Positions 38,396 to 45,138 of a stretch of 64,000 nt of DNA are shown in pieces. Position numbers and translations under genes: made by a program. Positions within the stretch are counted from its first letter, which is position 1; each line of letters starts with the position of its first letter. Source of the DNA: Aurantiacibacter spongiae (GTDB taxonomy: Bacteria > Pseudomonadota > Alphaproteobacteria > Sphingomonadales > Sphingomonadaceae); assembly GCF_003815535.1 (NCBI RefSeq), contig NZ_RPFZ01000001.1, positions 2,356,001 through 2,420,000 of the forward strand. Direction: 5' to 3'. Below the pieces are notes generated by a model. That model searched no databases and was not told where the DNA came from. It was given only the letters and a program-made list of their open reading frames with translations.

Positions 38396-38473
38396 GGAGT
38401 AAGGCGCGCGCTACGCGCGGCAACCCGCGCCGGGTAGAAATGAAACACCGCCCGCGCGAGGCTATGGCGTCGT

Positions 38474-38959
38474 CTACCAGTCGCGGGAAACCATGCGAGA
38501 CGCGAGATAGCCCTCCAGCGAGGTACGGCCCTTCTCGCTGAGCCTGACGAACCGGCGCCGACGATCGCTGATATCCGCTTCGATGACCGTGAAACCCTCT
38601 TCTTCCAGAACATTGAGCCAGCGCAGCGCCGTGGTTTGCGGAACGCACGCTGCCGCACAGGCGCTGGTAACCGAAACCGGTTTTCCCTTCCGGTTCTGGA
38701 CATAGAGATCGAGCAAGACATCCCATACCGGTTCGGCGAGGAAGTCCTGCGGGAAATAAACGGCTCGCTCGCGACGAGCACGATATTCCCTTTCGGCGAT
38801 CTTCGCGAGGGCATCACGATCGTAGGCGGGCTTGGAACGGCGTCTTGCTTTTCCGGTGCATGGTTCCTGATCGTTGGCCGGTTTCTCGGCGAGCAGTGTG
38901 CTGGCGATCTGCACGATCTGCTTGAGGCTTTGCCGATCAAACCCTTTTTCTACAGCCAT
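38474..38959 (-). CDS. MarR-like winged-helix protein
   Basis: 161 residues. The C-terminal part (about 85-155) has a winged-helix look: VSVTSACAAACVPQTTALRW as helix-turn-helix, VLEEEGFTVIEADISDRRRR as recognition helix and wing, and VRLSEKGRTSLEGYLASRM. The N-terminal part carries a basic linker (GKARRRSKPAYDRDALAK) and an amphipathic helix. The start at 38959 follows the stop overlap with the JAB gene. It is the last gene of a six-gene operon and probably its DNA-binding regulator. Confidence 0.65.
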   Translation of the reverse strand: MAVEKGFDRQSLKQIVQIASTLLAEKPANDQEPCTGKARRRSKPAYDRDALAKIAEREYRARRERAVYFPQDFLAEPVWDVLLDLYVQNRKGKPVSVTSACAAACVPQTTALRWLNVLEEEGFTVIEADISDRRRRFVRLSEKGRTSLEGYLASRMVSRDW

Positions 38960-39324
38960 GACGTCGCTCCCGTGCGCATGCTGCAGACTCGCGGCGGCGC
39001 AAAGATGAGATGGTCGACCAGTTCGATGTCGAGCGCCGCGCAAATCTTGCCAAGGCGGCGCGTCGATTCCGAATCCTCGGCGCTGGGGCGCGGATCGCCC
39101 GATGGGTGATTGTGAGCGATGACGAGCCTGTCGGCCCCGCAGGCGAGCGCGCGTTCGGCTATCGGTCGCATTCGCAGCGAGACGAAGCTTCGATCACCCG
39201 CAGCGAGCACTTCCGCGCGCAGGAGTTCGTTCTCGCGAAGGAAAACACCCGCGAGTCGCTCCTGTCCGTCGTCGGACAACAGGGCATGGCACTCGCGAAA
39301 CGCCGCCTCTCCGGCCGGCGTCAT
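38950..39324 (-). CDS. JAB/RadC-like JAMM metalloprotease-domain protein
   Basis: 124 residues from the ATG at 39324, which overlaps the previous stop (ATGA). It carries the RadC-type JAMM motif AHNHPSGDPRPSAEDSE (about 70-86), whose two His and Asp are the zinc ligands, and ends CSMRTGATSWL. It lacks the N-terminal helix-hairpin-helix part of full RadC, so it is the catalytic domain alone. The substrate is unknown; JAMM domains cleave isopeptide or peptide bonds, but bacterial RadC-like proteins are poorly understood. It overlaps the downstream winged-helix gene by 10 bp. Confidence 0.8.
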   Translation of the reverse strand: MTPAGEAAFRECHALLSDDGQERLAGVFLRENELLRAEVLAAGDRSFVSLRMRPIAERALACGADRLVIAHNHPSGDPRPSAEDSESTRRLGKICAALDIELVDHLIFAPPRVCSMRTGATSWL

Positions 39325-39815
39325 CCTCGTCGGGCCAGCCAAACCTCGAAATCGCGTCGCCAGGAACGATAGGGACCGTAGCGCCGGCGGCGCCGCCAGT
39401 GCGCGATCATCCCCGCGACCAACGTGAGTGTCAGCAAATACGATGGTGCCAGGGAAAGGATCGAGTAGGCAAGCGGCGCCGTCGTCGACAGACCAACCGC
39501 GAAATGAATGAGCAGGACGAGCCCCTGCAGGGCAGTCAGACATAACGGATAGACCCTGTTGGCCAGCAGCGCGATTGCGCCGAAGAGAATGAAAGCGACC
39601 ATGTCGAGCAGGAGATGCCCCTCCTCGATTGTCGTGAACCGGGGTCCGCTGTGGGAGAGCCAGTGGTTGATAGCGTCTCCGAGACCAAACACCACGAGGA
39701 CGACGGCAATGCTTGCGCGCTCGGGACCGGCACCCCAGCGCCATGCTGCGAGCGCGGTGACCAGAAGGACGGCGAATTGAAGTTCTTCCTTGTAACGGAA
39801 AAATTCTGCGACCAT
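39321..39815 (-). CDS. Hypothetical multi-pass membrane protein
   Basis: 164 residues from the ATG at 39815 (MVAEFFRYKEELQFAVLLVT). Four hydrophobic segments: FAVLLVTALAAW, ASIAVVLVVFGLGDAI, HLLLDMVAFILFGAIALLA with LTALQGLVLLIHFAVGL, and ILSLAPSYLLTLTLVAGMIA. The tail is strongly basic (HWRRRRRYGPYRSWRRD). I do not recognise the family. It is the fourth gene of the operon; it is 31 bp after the preceding gene and overlaps the JAB gene by 4 bp. Confidence 0.65.
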   Translation of the reverse strand: MVAEFFRYKEELQFAVLLVTALAAWRWGAGPERASIAVVLVVFGLGDAINHWLSHSGPRFTTIEEGHLLLDMVAFILFGAIALLANRVYPLCLTALQGLVLLIHFAVGLSTTAPLAYSILSLAPSYLLTLTLVAGMIAHWRRRRRYGPYRSWRRDFEVWLARRG

Positions 39816-39846
39816 CCCGCGCCTGTCGGTCACCGGCTCGCGACAA

Positions 39847-40215
39847 TCAAGCGTCGGCAGCTGTGAAATCAGCGACTTCGGTGTTTTCCGAGAATCCAGA
39901 TTGCGGGGTCGAGCCATTCTCGTCGAGTACGCCAACCTCTATCCCGACCTTGCTCAGTTCATCATGGACGCGGAAAAGGTCGGTCGAGCCGGACAGGATC
40001 TTTCGCTGTGCTTCGACCAGGCGGATCAGAGCAGCCTGGCCCGTATGCGGTGCGACGGCGGGATTGCGACGCGCGGTCAGCATGCGCTTGCCCAATTCCA
40101 GTGCATTGAAGAGCGTTTCGTCGTTCAGCGCCTCCGTGACGCGAAGCTGCTGGCGGATCGAGGCGGCATCGCGGATGGCATGATTGCGAGCGGAATCGGT
40201 AAGTTTGGTATTCAT
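39847..40215 (-). CDS. Hypothetical cytoplasmic protein
   Basis: 122 residues, soluble, mostly helical (NALELGKRMLTARRN, ALIRLVEAQRKILSGSTDL), with an acidic disordered end (GFSENTEVADFTAADA). No family is recognised. It lies between the membrane-anchored LuxR-type gene (25 bp upstream) and the membrane protein gene (31 bp downstream). Codon use is like its neighbours. Confidence 0.6.
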   Translation of the reverse strand: MNTKLTDSARNHAIRDAASIRQQLRVTEALNDETLFNALELGKRMLTARRNPAVAPHTGQAALIRLVEAQRKILSGSTDLFRVHDELSKVGIEVGVLDENGSTPQSGFSENTEVADFTAADA

Positions 40216-40240
40216 TTGCGGACCTTTCGTCCGCCATGGC

Positions 40241-40813
40241 TCAGGTGGCGGAGTGTTCTCGTAACGCGAGGTCGGGTTCGCTGCCGTTGACCATCTGGCT
40301 CACGCTGATCGTCGCGCTGATGGCAAGAACCAGACCGGCTACCAGTCCGAATACACCGCACGCGATGACAGCGAGGCGCCAGGTGGTGGCATTGTTACCG
40401 TCGAGCAACCTCGGAACGACCTGTGGTTCCGCCAGGGTTGGCCATTCGAGCGGATAATCCGCCCCGTCGCCGAACCCCAGCTTGCCCGGATCGTCCGGGA
40501 CCGCTTGTGATCCCGAAGACGACGATTCGGTTATCCGGAAAAAGTGACGCGACCGTTTTTCCGGGCCATCATCGGGCGCGATTCCGGCAGTTAGCGCCAG
40601 ATAGCCGGAGACGATTTCCGCGTGTGAAGTGGCATCGAAGATGCGTTTGAGCGCAGCGACGTGATCGCTGACGGTGGAGACCGCAATGCCGAGTTCGAGC
40701 GCGATCTCCTTCAGACCGAAATGCCGCGAAAGCAGATCGGCGACCTGCCTCTGGCGCTTCGTGAGCTCGATCGTGGGCGCGTCGGCCATTGCTATCTCAG
40801 TGACAAGTGACAT
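40241..40813 (-). CDS. Membrane-anchored LuxR-type HTH protein
   Basis: 190 residues. The N-terminal part is a GerE/LuxR helix-turn-helix: LTKRQRQVADLLSRHFGLKE, then IALELGIAVSTVSDHVAALK (about 15-60). A variable linker follows. Near the C-terminus is one transmembrane helix, LAVIACGVFGLVAGLVLAIS (about 148-167), and a short tail. A DNA-binding domain tied to the membrane by its C-terminus is unusual for LuxR proteins and suggests that it senses a membrane signal or is released by cleavage. A JAMM protease-like gene and a membrane protein gene are in the same operon. A second Met at residue 9 is an alternative start. Confidence 0.75.
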   Translation of the reverse strand: MSLVTEIAMADAPTIELTKRQRQVADLLSRHFGLKEIALELGIAVSTVSDHVAALKRIFDATSHAEIVSGYLALTAGIAPDDGPEKRSRHFFRITESSSSGSQAVPDDPGKLGFGDGADYPLEWPTLAEPQVVPRLLDGNNATTWRLAVIACGVFGLVAGLVLAISATISVSQMVNGSEPDLALREHSAT

Positions 40814-40845
40814 GGGACCTTGCCATCGGTAAGTTTCTCAAAAAA

Positions 40846-41025
40846 TCAAGTGTCTCTCAGTCCGAGCTTGTTCTTCGCATTTTCGCTAGCCTGGATCACA
40901 TAGGCTGCGGCAATCGACAGGCCCAGTCCTTCGGCCAGCTCGCGCGACTCTTCGAGACAAGCCAGAAGCCGCTTCGCGTCGGTCTGGTGCTGTTCCTCGC
41001 AATCGAGTTTGATGATTCTAGCCAA
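40846..41025 (-). CDS. Small hypothetical protein, first gene of the operon
   Basis: 59 residues if begun at the TTG at 41025, chosen because GGAAGGGA lies 7 bases upstream; the frame is also open to a TTG at 41043. The protein is helical and mixed in charge (QTDAKRLLACLEESRELAEG, IAAAYVIQASENAKNKLG). The family is not recognised. It is 32 bp before the LuxR-type gene. Moderate confidence that it is translated. Confidence 0.5.
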   Translation of the reverse strand: MARIIKLDCEEQHQTDAKRLLACLEESRELAEGLGLSIAAAYVIQASENAKNKLGLRDT

Positions 41026-41043
41026 TAGGTGATCCCTTCCCAA

Positions 41044-41321
41044 TTCGTCCGTTCGACCCCATCGAAACGGTTAGCGGATCGGACTGTGAGGGTAAACCGG
41101 TGAAGAAACCGGAAAAATACTTATTGGGCGACTGAAACATTTGTACGCATGGAGCGGCTAAGTAAGTGCTTCGCGAAGAAAAATTCTGGTGTGATAATTT
41201 GAATGCGTTTTGAAAACGTCATACTTGGTCACGTCTGTCCAGTCCTCCGCCGATCATGTTTCGGCTTGAGCAACCGTCATTCGCTTTCCTACATCCCTGC
41301 CGCCGTGCCTTGCCGGATGGC
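41044..41321. other. Divergent intergenic region, AT-richer, no gene seen
   Basis: About 278 bp between the start of the six-gene minus operon and the HTH gene on the plus strand. It is less GC-rich than its surroundings (for example around 41100-41220) and must hold promoters for both sides. I see no exact EcfG motif and no confident -35/-10 pair. Confidence 0.4.
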
Positions 41322-41672
41322 ATGAGCATGACCGCATCCGCGCCTGGCGCGTCCTCCGCCGCCCGTGACAACAGCCGCTGGACAGGAGTTAAGGCCGCCG
41401 CGTTCCTCAGGCACCTCGCGCTCGGCGGCAATGCGACGCGTGCCGCCGCCGCCGTGGGGATGAGCCGCAAGTCGGCCTATTCCCTGCGCGCGCGCGCTCC
41501 GCAATTTGCGCAGGCATGGGAGGTGGCACTCCATGACTGGCGGCAGATGCGCGAGGTCGCGCGGCTGCGGCGGCGCGTGGTACATCCGGTGCTCGACCGG
41601 CGACCGCGGGCCTCGTGCCGGGGCGAGGAGCGGTCGGGGCGGCCGGGTGACGGATCGGGGCGGGAAGGGTAA
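41322..41672 (+). CDS. Small HTH protein whose end runs into a repeat array
   Basis: 116 residues from the ATG at 41322 (MSMTASAPGA); another Met is at 41328 and the frame is open to 41256. The central part looks like a single helix-turn-helix, AAFLRHLALGGNATRAAAAV followed by GMSRKSAYSLRARAPQFAQA, a type common as small proteins in sphingomonads. The C-terminus (RRPRASCRGEERSGRPGDG) is low-complexity Arg/Gly. The TAA stop is contributed by the second unit of the GGGTRAC array at 41645-41803, so the natural end may have been altered by a frameshift. The function is unknown; DNA binding is inferred. Confidence 0.6.
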   Translation: MSMTASAPGASSAARDNSRWTGVKAAAFLRHLALGGNATRAAAAVGMSRKSAYSLRARAPQFAQAWEVALHDWRQMREVARLRRRVVHPVLDRRPRASCRGEERSGRPGDGSGREG

Positions 41673-41803
41673 CGACGAGCGGGCGGCAGGGTGACGTTCT
41701 GGGTTAGCGCGCGGGTCACACTCGCGGGGGGCGAGGGTGACAGTCTGGCATGGACGGTAACGATCTGGCGGGGGAAGGTGACAACCTTGCGGGGGAAGGT
41801 AAC
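41645..41803 (+). repeat. Array of eight GGGTRAC-type heptamers spaced 21-24 bp
   Basis: Heptamers at 41645 (GGGTGAC), 41667 (GGGTAAC), 41689 (GGGTGAC), 41713 (GGGTCAC), 41735 (GGGTGAC), 41755 (CGGTAAC), 41776 (AGGTGAC) and 41797 (AGGTAAC). The steps are 22, 22, 24, 22, 20, 21 and 21 bp, about two helical turns. Spacers are G-rich and partly alike (TCTGGCGGGGGA in units 5 and 6). The first two units overlap the end of the HTH gene. In one frame the last units read as a seven-residue repeat (GNDLAGE, GDNLAGE), so a decayed coding tail is an alternative to a set of protein-binding sites. Confidence 0.75.
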
Positions 41804-41840
41804 GGATCGCGGGTTTCGGACCCGGACCGTGTGCCGCCTG

Positions 41841-42194
41841 TCACACCTCCGGCGGCACCGGGCGCGGGGGGATGCCGGCGCGCTCCAGCTCGGACGCGAG
41901 CCTGCCGGTCAGCCATAGTCCGTACATGCGGAAGTCGGCGATCAGGCTCCACCACGGATGGGTGAAGGTGGCCGGCCGGTTGCGCTCTACCGCGAAGTGG
42001 GCGATCCAGGCGAACAGGTAGCCTGCCACCGGCATGGCGAGCAGCCACCACCATCGCCCGCTCGCCACCGCGAACACCGCCACAGCGATGACGAGCGTGG
42101 TGCCCACATAGTGCAGCGCCCGCGTGCGGGGGAGCGCATGGTCGCGCAGGTAGCTGGGCCAGAACTCGGCGAAGGAGGCGGATCGCTCGCTCAT
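41841..42194 (-). CDS. DUF962/Mpo1-like membrane protein
   Basis: 117 residues. The DUF962 pattern is clear: FAEFWPSYLRDHALPRTRAL near the start, HYVGTTLVIAVAVFAVASG, GYLFAWIAHFAVERNRPATF and THPWWSLIADFRMY. Yeast Mpo1 of this family is a 2-hydroxy fatty acid dioxygenase, and the conserved His residues here (HY, AHF, THPWW) fit metal binding. The bacterial role is unproven. It has two to three membrane helices. Confidence 0.85.
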   Translation of the reverse strand: MSERSASFAEFWPSYLRDHALPRTRALHYVGTTLVIAVAVFAVASGRWWWLLAMPVAGYLFAWIAHFAVERNRPATFTHPWWSLIADFRMYGLWLTGRLASELERAGIPPRPVPPEV

Positions 42195-42265
42195 CGACCG
42201 TCATGCTGCCTTCGCCATCGCGCGATGGCAAGGGGCGTGGTAGGGGGCGAGAGGAGGGGGCGGTG

Positions 42266-42628
42266 ATGACGGACAGGCAGGCGATGGAGGCGGAAGCGCT
42301 CGCAAGGGTGCTCGACGATCGGGAACGGCAGCGCAAGCACCTGCCGCGCATCGGGCTGGCACTGAGCGCGCTCTACGTCGCCGGGCTGGTCGGCTATCTG
42401 ATGGCGCAAGGGCAGAACCCGGTGGATCTGAGGTTGAACGAGCTGGGTGATTTCCTGGGCGGCGTGTCCAGCCCGCTGGCGTTCCTGTGGCTGGTGCTGG
42501 GCTTCTTCCAGTCGAGCCGGGAAATCGGCATCTCGTCCAAGGCCCTCCACCTTCAGGCCCGCGAAATGCGCGCAAGCATGGATCGGCAGGAGGATCTGGT
42601 CCGCGAGCAGGGCGCCGAGAGCGCGTAG
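42266..42628 (+). CDS. Small membrane protein, unknown function
   Basis: 120 residues from the ATG at 42266, which has GAGGAGGGGG upstream. It has two hydrophobic segments (IGLALSALYVAGLVGYLMAQ and SPLAFLWLVLGFFQSSREIG) and a helical charged C-terminus (ALHLQAREMRASMDRQEDLV). Such two-helix proteins with a coiled tail are common in sphingomonads but unnamed. No link to neighbours is visible. Confidence 0.6.
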   Translation: MTDRQAMEAEALARVLDDRERQRKHLPRIGLALSALYVAGLVGYLMAQGQNPVDLRLNELGDFLGGVSSPLAFLWLVLGFFQSSREIGISSKALHLQAREMRASMDRQEDLVREQGAESA

Positions 42629-42663
42629 GGCTACGGTCTTTAGGCCATGTTTTGGCCATAATC

Positions 42664-42689
42664 GGAACAAGCGCCGCGAACGGCTCGTT
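42664..42689 (+). promoter_or_regulatory. EcfG-type general-stress promoter before the fasciclin gene
   Basis: GGAAC (42664-42668), 17 bp, CGTT (42686-42689): an exact match to GGAAC-N16/17-CGTT, 75 bp before the start codon at 42765. A perfect 7-bp inverted repeat (GTTCACC-A-GGTGAAC, 42687-42701) overlaps the -10 end. Confidence 0.6.
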
Positions 42690-42764
42690 CACCAGGTGAA
42701 CCGATGGCGCCGATGGGATGCACCCGGCGCGCCTGCGTTCGCCCACTCTTACAGGACGTGATTT

Positions 42765-43346
42765 ATGAACAAGCTCGCAATAGCCCTGACTTCATCCGCC
42801 GCCCTTGCTCTCGCAGCATGCGGCGATACCGCGGCCGACGAGCCGGTGACCGAAGATACGGCCATGGCCGATACCATGGCGAACGACACCGCCATGGCGG
42901 ACGGCACACTGGTCGAAATTGCACAAGGCAATCCGGATTTCTCGACGCTCGTCGCGGCAGTGAATGCCGCGAACCTTGGCGAAACGCTGTCCGGCCCCGG
43001 CCCCTACACGGTGTTCGCCCCCACAAACTCCGCGTTCGACGCTCTACCGGATGGCACGGTGGAAGATCTGACGACGAACAACACCGATCAGCTTGCCACG
43101 ATTCTCAAGTACCATGTGGTCAATGGCGACGTGACCTCGCAGGCCCTGACCCAGGCCATTACCGATGCAGGGGACGCCGGCTACGAGATCGAGACGCTGG
43201 GTGGTGGCACGCTGACCGCGACGATGGACGGCGGCAATGTCATCCTGACGGATGCGACCGGCGGGACGGCAACGGTCACGCAGACGGATATCGATGCCTC
43301 GAACGGCGTTATCCACGCTATCGATGCCGTGTTGATGCCCCAGTAA
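42765..43346 (+). CDS. Fasciclin-domain lipoprotein
   Basis: 193 residues. A lipoprotein signal, MNKLAIALTSSAALALAACG, has Cys19 in the lipobox. An Asp/Thr/Ala-rich linker with the repeat DTAMAD follows (about 30-46), then one FAS1 domain (about 50-192) with GPGPYTVFAPTNSAFDALPD, YHVVNGDVTSQAL and NGVIHAIDAVLMPQ, the H1 and H2 boxes. FAS1 proteins mediate adhesion or matrix contacts at the cell surface. An exact EcfG-type promoter motif precedes it, and a strong terminator follows 39 bp after the stop. Confidence 0.92.
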   Translation: MNKLAIALTSSAALALAACGDTAADEPVTEDTAMADTMANDTAMADGTLVEIAQGNPDFSTLVAAVNAANLGETLSGPGPYTVFAPTNSAFDALPDGTVEDLTTNNTDQLATILKYHVVNGDVTSQALTQAITDAGDAGYEIETLGGGTLTATMDGGNVILTDATGGTATVTQTDIDASNGVIHAIDAVLMPQ

Positions 43347-43385
43347 GCGATACCCTTGTCTTCTGGCGTTCACGCCAATCCGAGG

Positions 43386-43416
43386 AAGGCGGCTTCCGCA
43401 AGGAGGCCGCCTTTTT
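43386..43416 (+). terminator. Rho-independent terminator after the fasciclin gene
   Basis: AAGGCGGCTTCC and GGAGGCCGCCTT make a 12-bp stem (one T-G pair) with a GCAA tetraloop, followed by a run of five T. Canonical. Confidence 0.9.
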
Positions 43417-43540
43417 CGCGTCGATTGCCGTCCAGCGCAGCCACGACCCTCAGCGGAAGGGGGGACCAGCGCGTTCCGTGCGTCACGGTTGCGACGGCCC
43501 GTCCCTCCTGACCGACGAGTCTGCGGTGGACCTGACAACG
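43417..43540. other. 124 bp between two terminators, nothing identified
   Basis: This stretch sits between the fasciclin terminator and the bidirectional terminator. It has no ORF of note. It could be merely spacer; a small RNA ending at the second hairpin cannot be excluded. Confidence 0.25.
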
Positions 43541-43577
43541 AAAAACCTTCCGCATTGCTGGAATGCGGAAGGTTTTT
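43541..43577. terminator. Bidirectional rho-independent terminator
   Basis: The perfect stem AACCTTCCGCATT / AATGCGGAAGGTT (13 bp) has a 5-base loop. It is flanked by AAAAA on the left and TTTTTT on the right, so each strand reads a stem plus U-run. It lies 23 bp from the stop of the minus-strand gene at 43601 and also backs up the fasciclin terminator. Confidence 0.88.
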
Positions 43578-43600
43578 TCATGACGATCTTGATTTTTCGC

Positions 43601-44215
43601 TCAGCGAACCGCCAGTTGCGCCGCGACATCGACGGTGCGCGGCCGAACACGCTGCCTGTTTTCTGCCTTGATCGTCATGGGCTCACTTACCGCCATATCG
43701 GACGGGATCTCGACGGGTTGTTCGAGGTTCGCCGGAGGCACCGCAGCCGCCTCTCCCGTCCGCGCGCGGGCCATTTCGCTGAAATGCGGCGCTTCTTCGA
43801 AACGAGGAGGATAGGGCATGTCGGGTTGGCGCACATCCAGCGAGGCGGCGGCCCGCGCATCGAGATCATCGCCCTGCCAGCGTGCGTCGAGGCTTGCCAT
43901 GCGCCTGTCGAAATCGGCTTCGTCGAACGAGACGCGTTCCGGATCGTATCGCGAAATCGAATGATCGCGATAGCGGCCCCGCCAGGCCAGATCTGCCACT
44001 TCGACGCGCCCTTCCGGGGTTTCCATGGCGTAATGGTCGGGCAACCGCTCGTGCGTCACCGGAGCCGCATCGCGGACGCTGGCTGACGATGCGGGGAGAG
44101 CCGCGGTCACGTCGGCGCCGGGTCCGATCGGATCGGTGCCCACATTCGCGCCGGCATAAGCGCCCATTACGGGCACAAGGGCAGCGGCGCCCAAAATCCA
44201 GGGCGAAAACTTCAT
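43601..44215 (-). CDS. Exported hypothetical protein with EcfG-type promoter
   Basis: 204 residues. A signal peptide, MKFSPWILGAAALVPVMGAY, is followed by a mature part without Cys, rich in Asp, Ala and Arg, probably flexible (segments ERLPDHYAMETPEGRVEVAD and MASLDARWQGDDLDARAAAS). There is no recognised domain. An exact EcfG-type motif stands 39 bp upstream of the start, so it is likely a periplasmic or envelope stress protein. Confidence 0.65.
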   Translation of the reverse strand: MKFSPWILGAAALVPVMGAYAGANVGTDPIGPGADVTAALPASSASVRDAAPVTHERLPDHYAMETPEGRVEVADLAWRGRYRDHSISRYDPERVSFDEADFDRRMASLDARWQGDDLDARAAASLDVRQPDMPYPPRFEEAPHFSEMARARTGEAAAVPPANLEQPVEIPSDMAVSEPMTIKAENRQRVRPRTVDVAAQLAVR

Positions 44216-44253
44216 CGGATACTCCAGAACTTCGAATGTTTGCTTGTCCGATC

Positions 44254-44279
44254 AACGCCTTGCCGCGCGTCAAGGTTCC
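44254..44279 (-). promoter_or_regulatory. EcfG-type general-stress promoter before the exported protein gene
   Basis: Read on the minus strand: GGAAC (44279-44275), 17 bp, CGTT (44257-44254), 39 bp before the start at 44215. Exact match to the EcfG consensus. Confidence 0.6.
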
Positions 44280-44370
44280 GGAAACCATGCTTTGGTGGCC
44301 GCGCTCCAATGGGAAGGGGAACAGCGGAAACCGGCTGCACAAATGACTGAAAAAGGGCTATCGATGGTTC

Positions 44371-44679
44371 ATGACCGATCATACCAATCCTTTCGACGAT
44401 ATCTTCGCGCTCTCGATGGAAGGGTGGCGTCTCTGGGCTGCTGCAGGAACCGTGGTGTGGCTGCGATCGATGCGCCTCGCGCAGGGTGGACGGCTGGCCG
44501 AACGCGAAGCGCACCGAATGGTGAGCGAAAAGGTCGAAGCAAACGCCACGCTCGGCCTCGCCCTGCTGCCTGGCATGATAGCCATGGCGGGGCCTGCGGA
44601 ACTCGTCTCCCAGGCGATGGCGCACTATGCACGTCCGGTCGAAGCCAATCGCCGCCGGTTGGGGAAGGGCCGCCGATGA
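44371..44679 (+). CDS. Small hypothetical helical protein
   Basis: 102 residues, MTDHTNPFDDIFALSMEGWR at the start, then VVWLRSMRLAQGG, a helix EREAHRMVSEKVEANATLGL, a hydrophobic stretch and a basic end (RPVEANRRRLGKGRR). It has the size and helical layout of a phasin-like or membrane-associated small protein but no named family that I recognise. Its stop overlaps the next start (ATGA). Confidence 0.55.
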   Translation: MTDHTNPFDDIFALSMEGWRLWAAAGTVVWLRSMRLAQGGRLAEREAHRMVSEKVEANATLGLALLPGMIAMAGPAELVSQAMAHYARPVEANRRRLGKGRR

Positions 44680-45113
44680 TTTCGCTGCGCACCATCCTCG
44701 CGCTGACCGGCGGGCCGCTGTTACTCGCGGCGTGTCAATCGGGGGAGGCCGGGGGCGCGCCCGGGGATACGTCCGACAGCCGGCCCTATGCCGGGATTTC
44801 GCAGGATGCGACGATCCACCTCATCGGGACCGAGCCGTTCTGGAACGGGACCGTCGCGGACGGCACCTTTACCTACGCCACGCCCGAGAACATCGACGGG
44901 GACAGAATCGCGGTCGAGCGTTTCGCCGGGCGGGGAGGCGTCTCCTACAGCGGGACGCACCGTGGTGCGCCGGTCGATCTGATGATCACCCCCGGTCGGT
45001 GTTCCGACCAGATGAGCGAACGCACCTATCCCTTCACGGCTACGCTTCAGATTGACGGGGAAACACGGCTGGGTTGTGCCTGGCGGGAAGGTGACGACAC
45101 CGGCGAGCCATAG
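44676..45113 (+). CDS. COG3650-like lipoprotein
   Basis: 145 residues. Lipobox: MISLRTILALTGGPLLLAAC. The body has IHLIGTEPFWNGTVADGTFT and late APVDLMITPGRCSDQMSERT, a pattern of the COG3650 membrane-protein family with a conserved Cys near RCSDxMS. It is a periplasmic, lipid-anchored protein of unknown role. The start overlaps the preceding stop (ATGA), so the pair is coupled. Confidence 0.75.
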   Translation: MISLRTILALTGGPLLLAACQSGEAGGAPGDTSDSRPYAGISQDATIHLIGTEPFWNGTVADGTFTYATPENIDGDRIAVERFAGRGGVSYSGTHRGAPVDLMITPGRCSDQMSERTYPFTATLQIDGETRLGCAWREGDDTGEP

Positions 45114-45138
45114 TGCGGCCCGCCGGTGCGCCGGTCGA

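Noticed and set aside
41645..41803. CRISPR array
   Set aside because: Repeats are only about 7 bp with 14-17 bp between them, spacers are similar to each other, and there are no cas genes.
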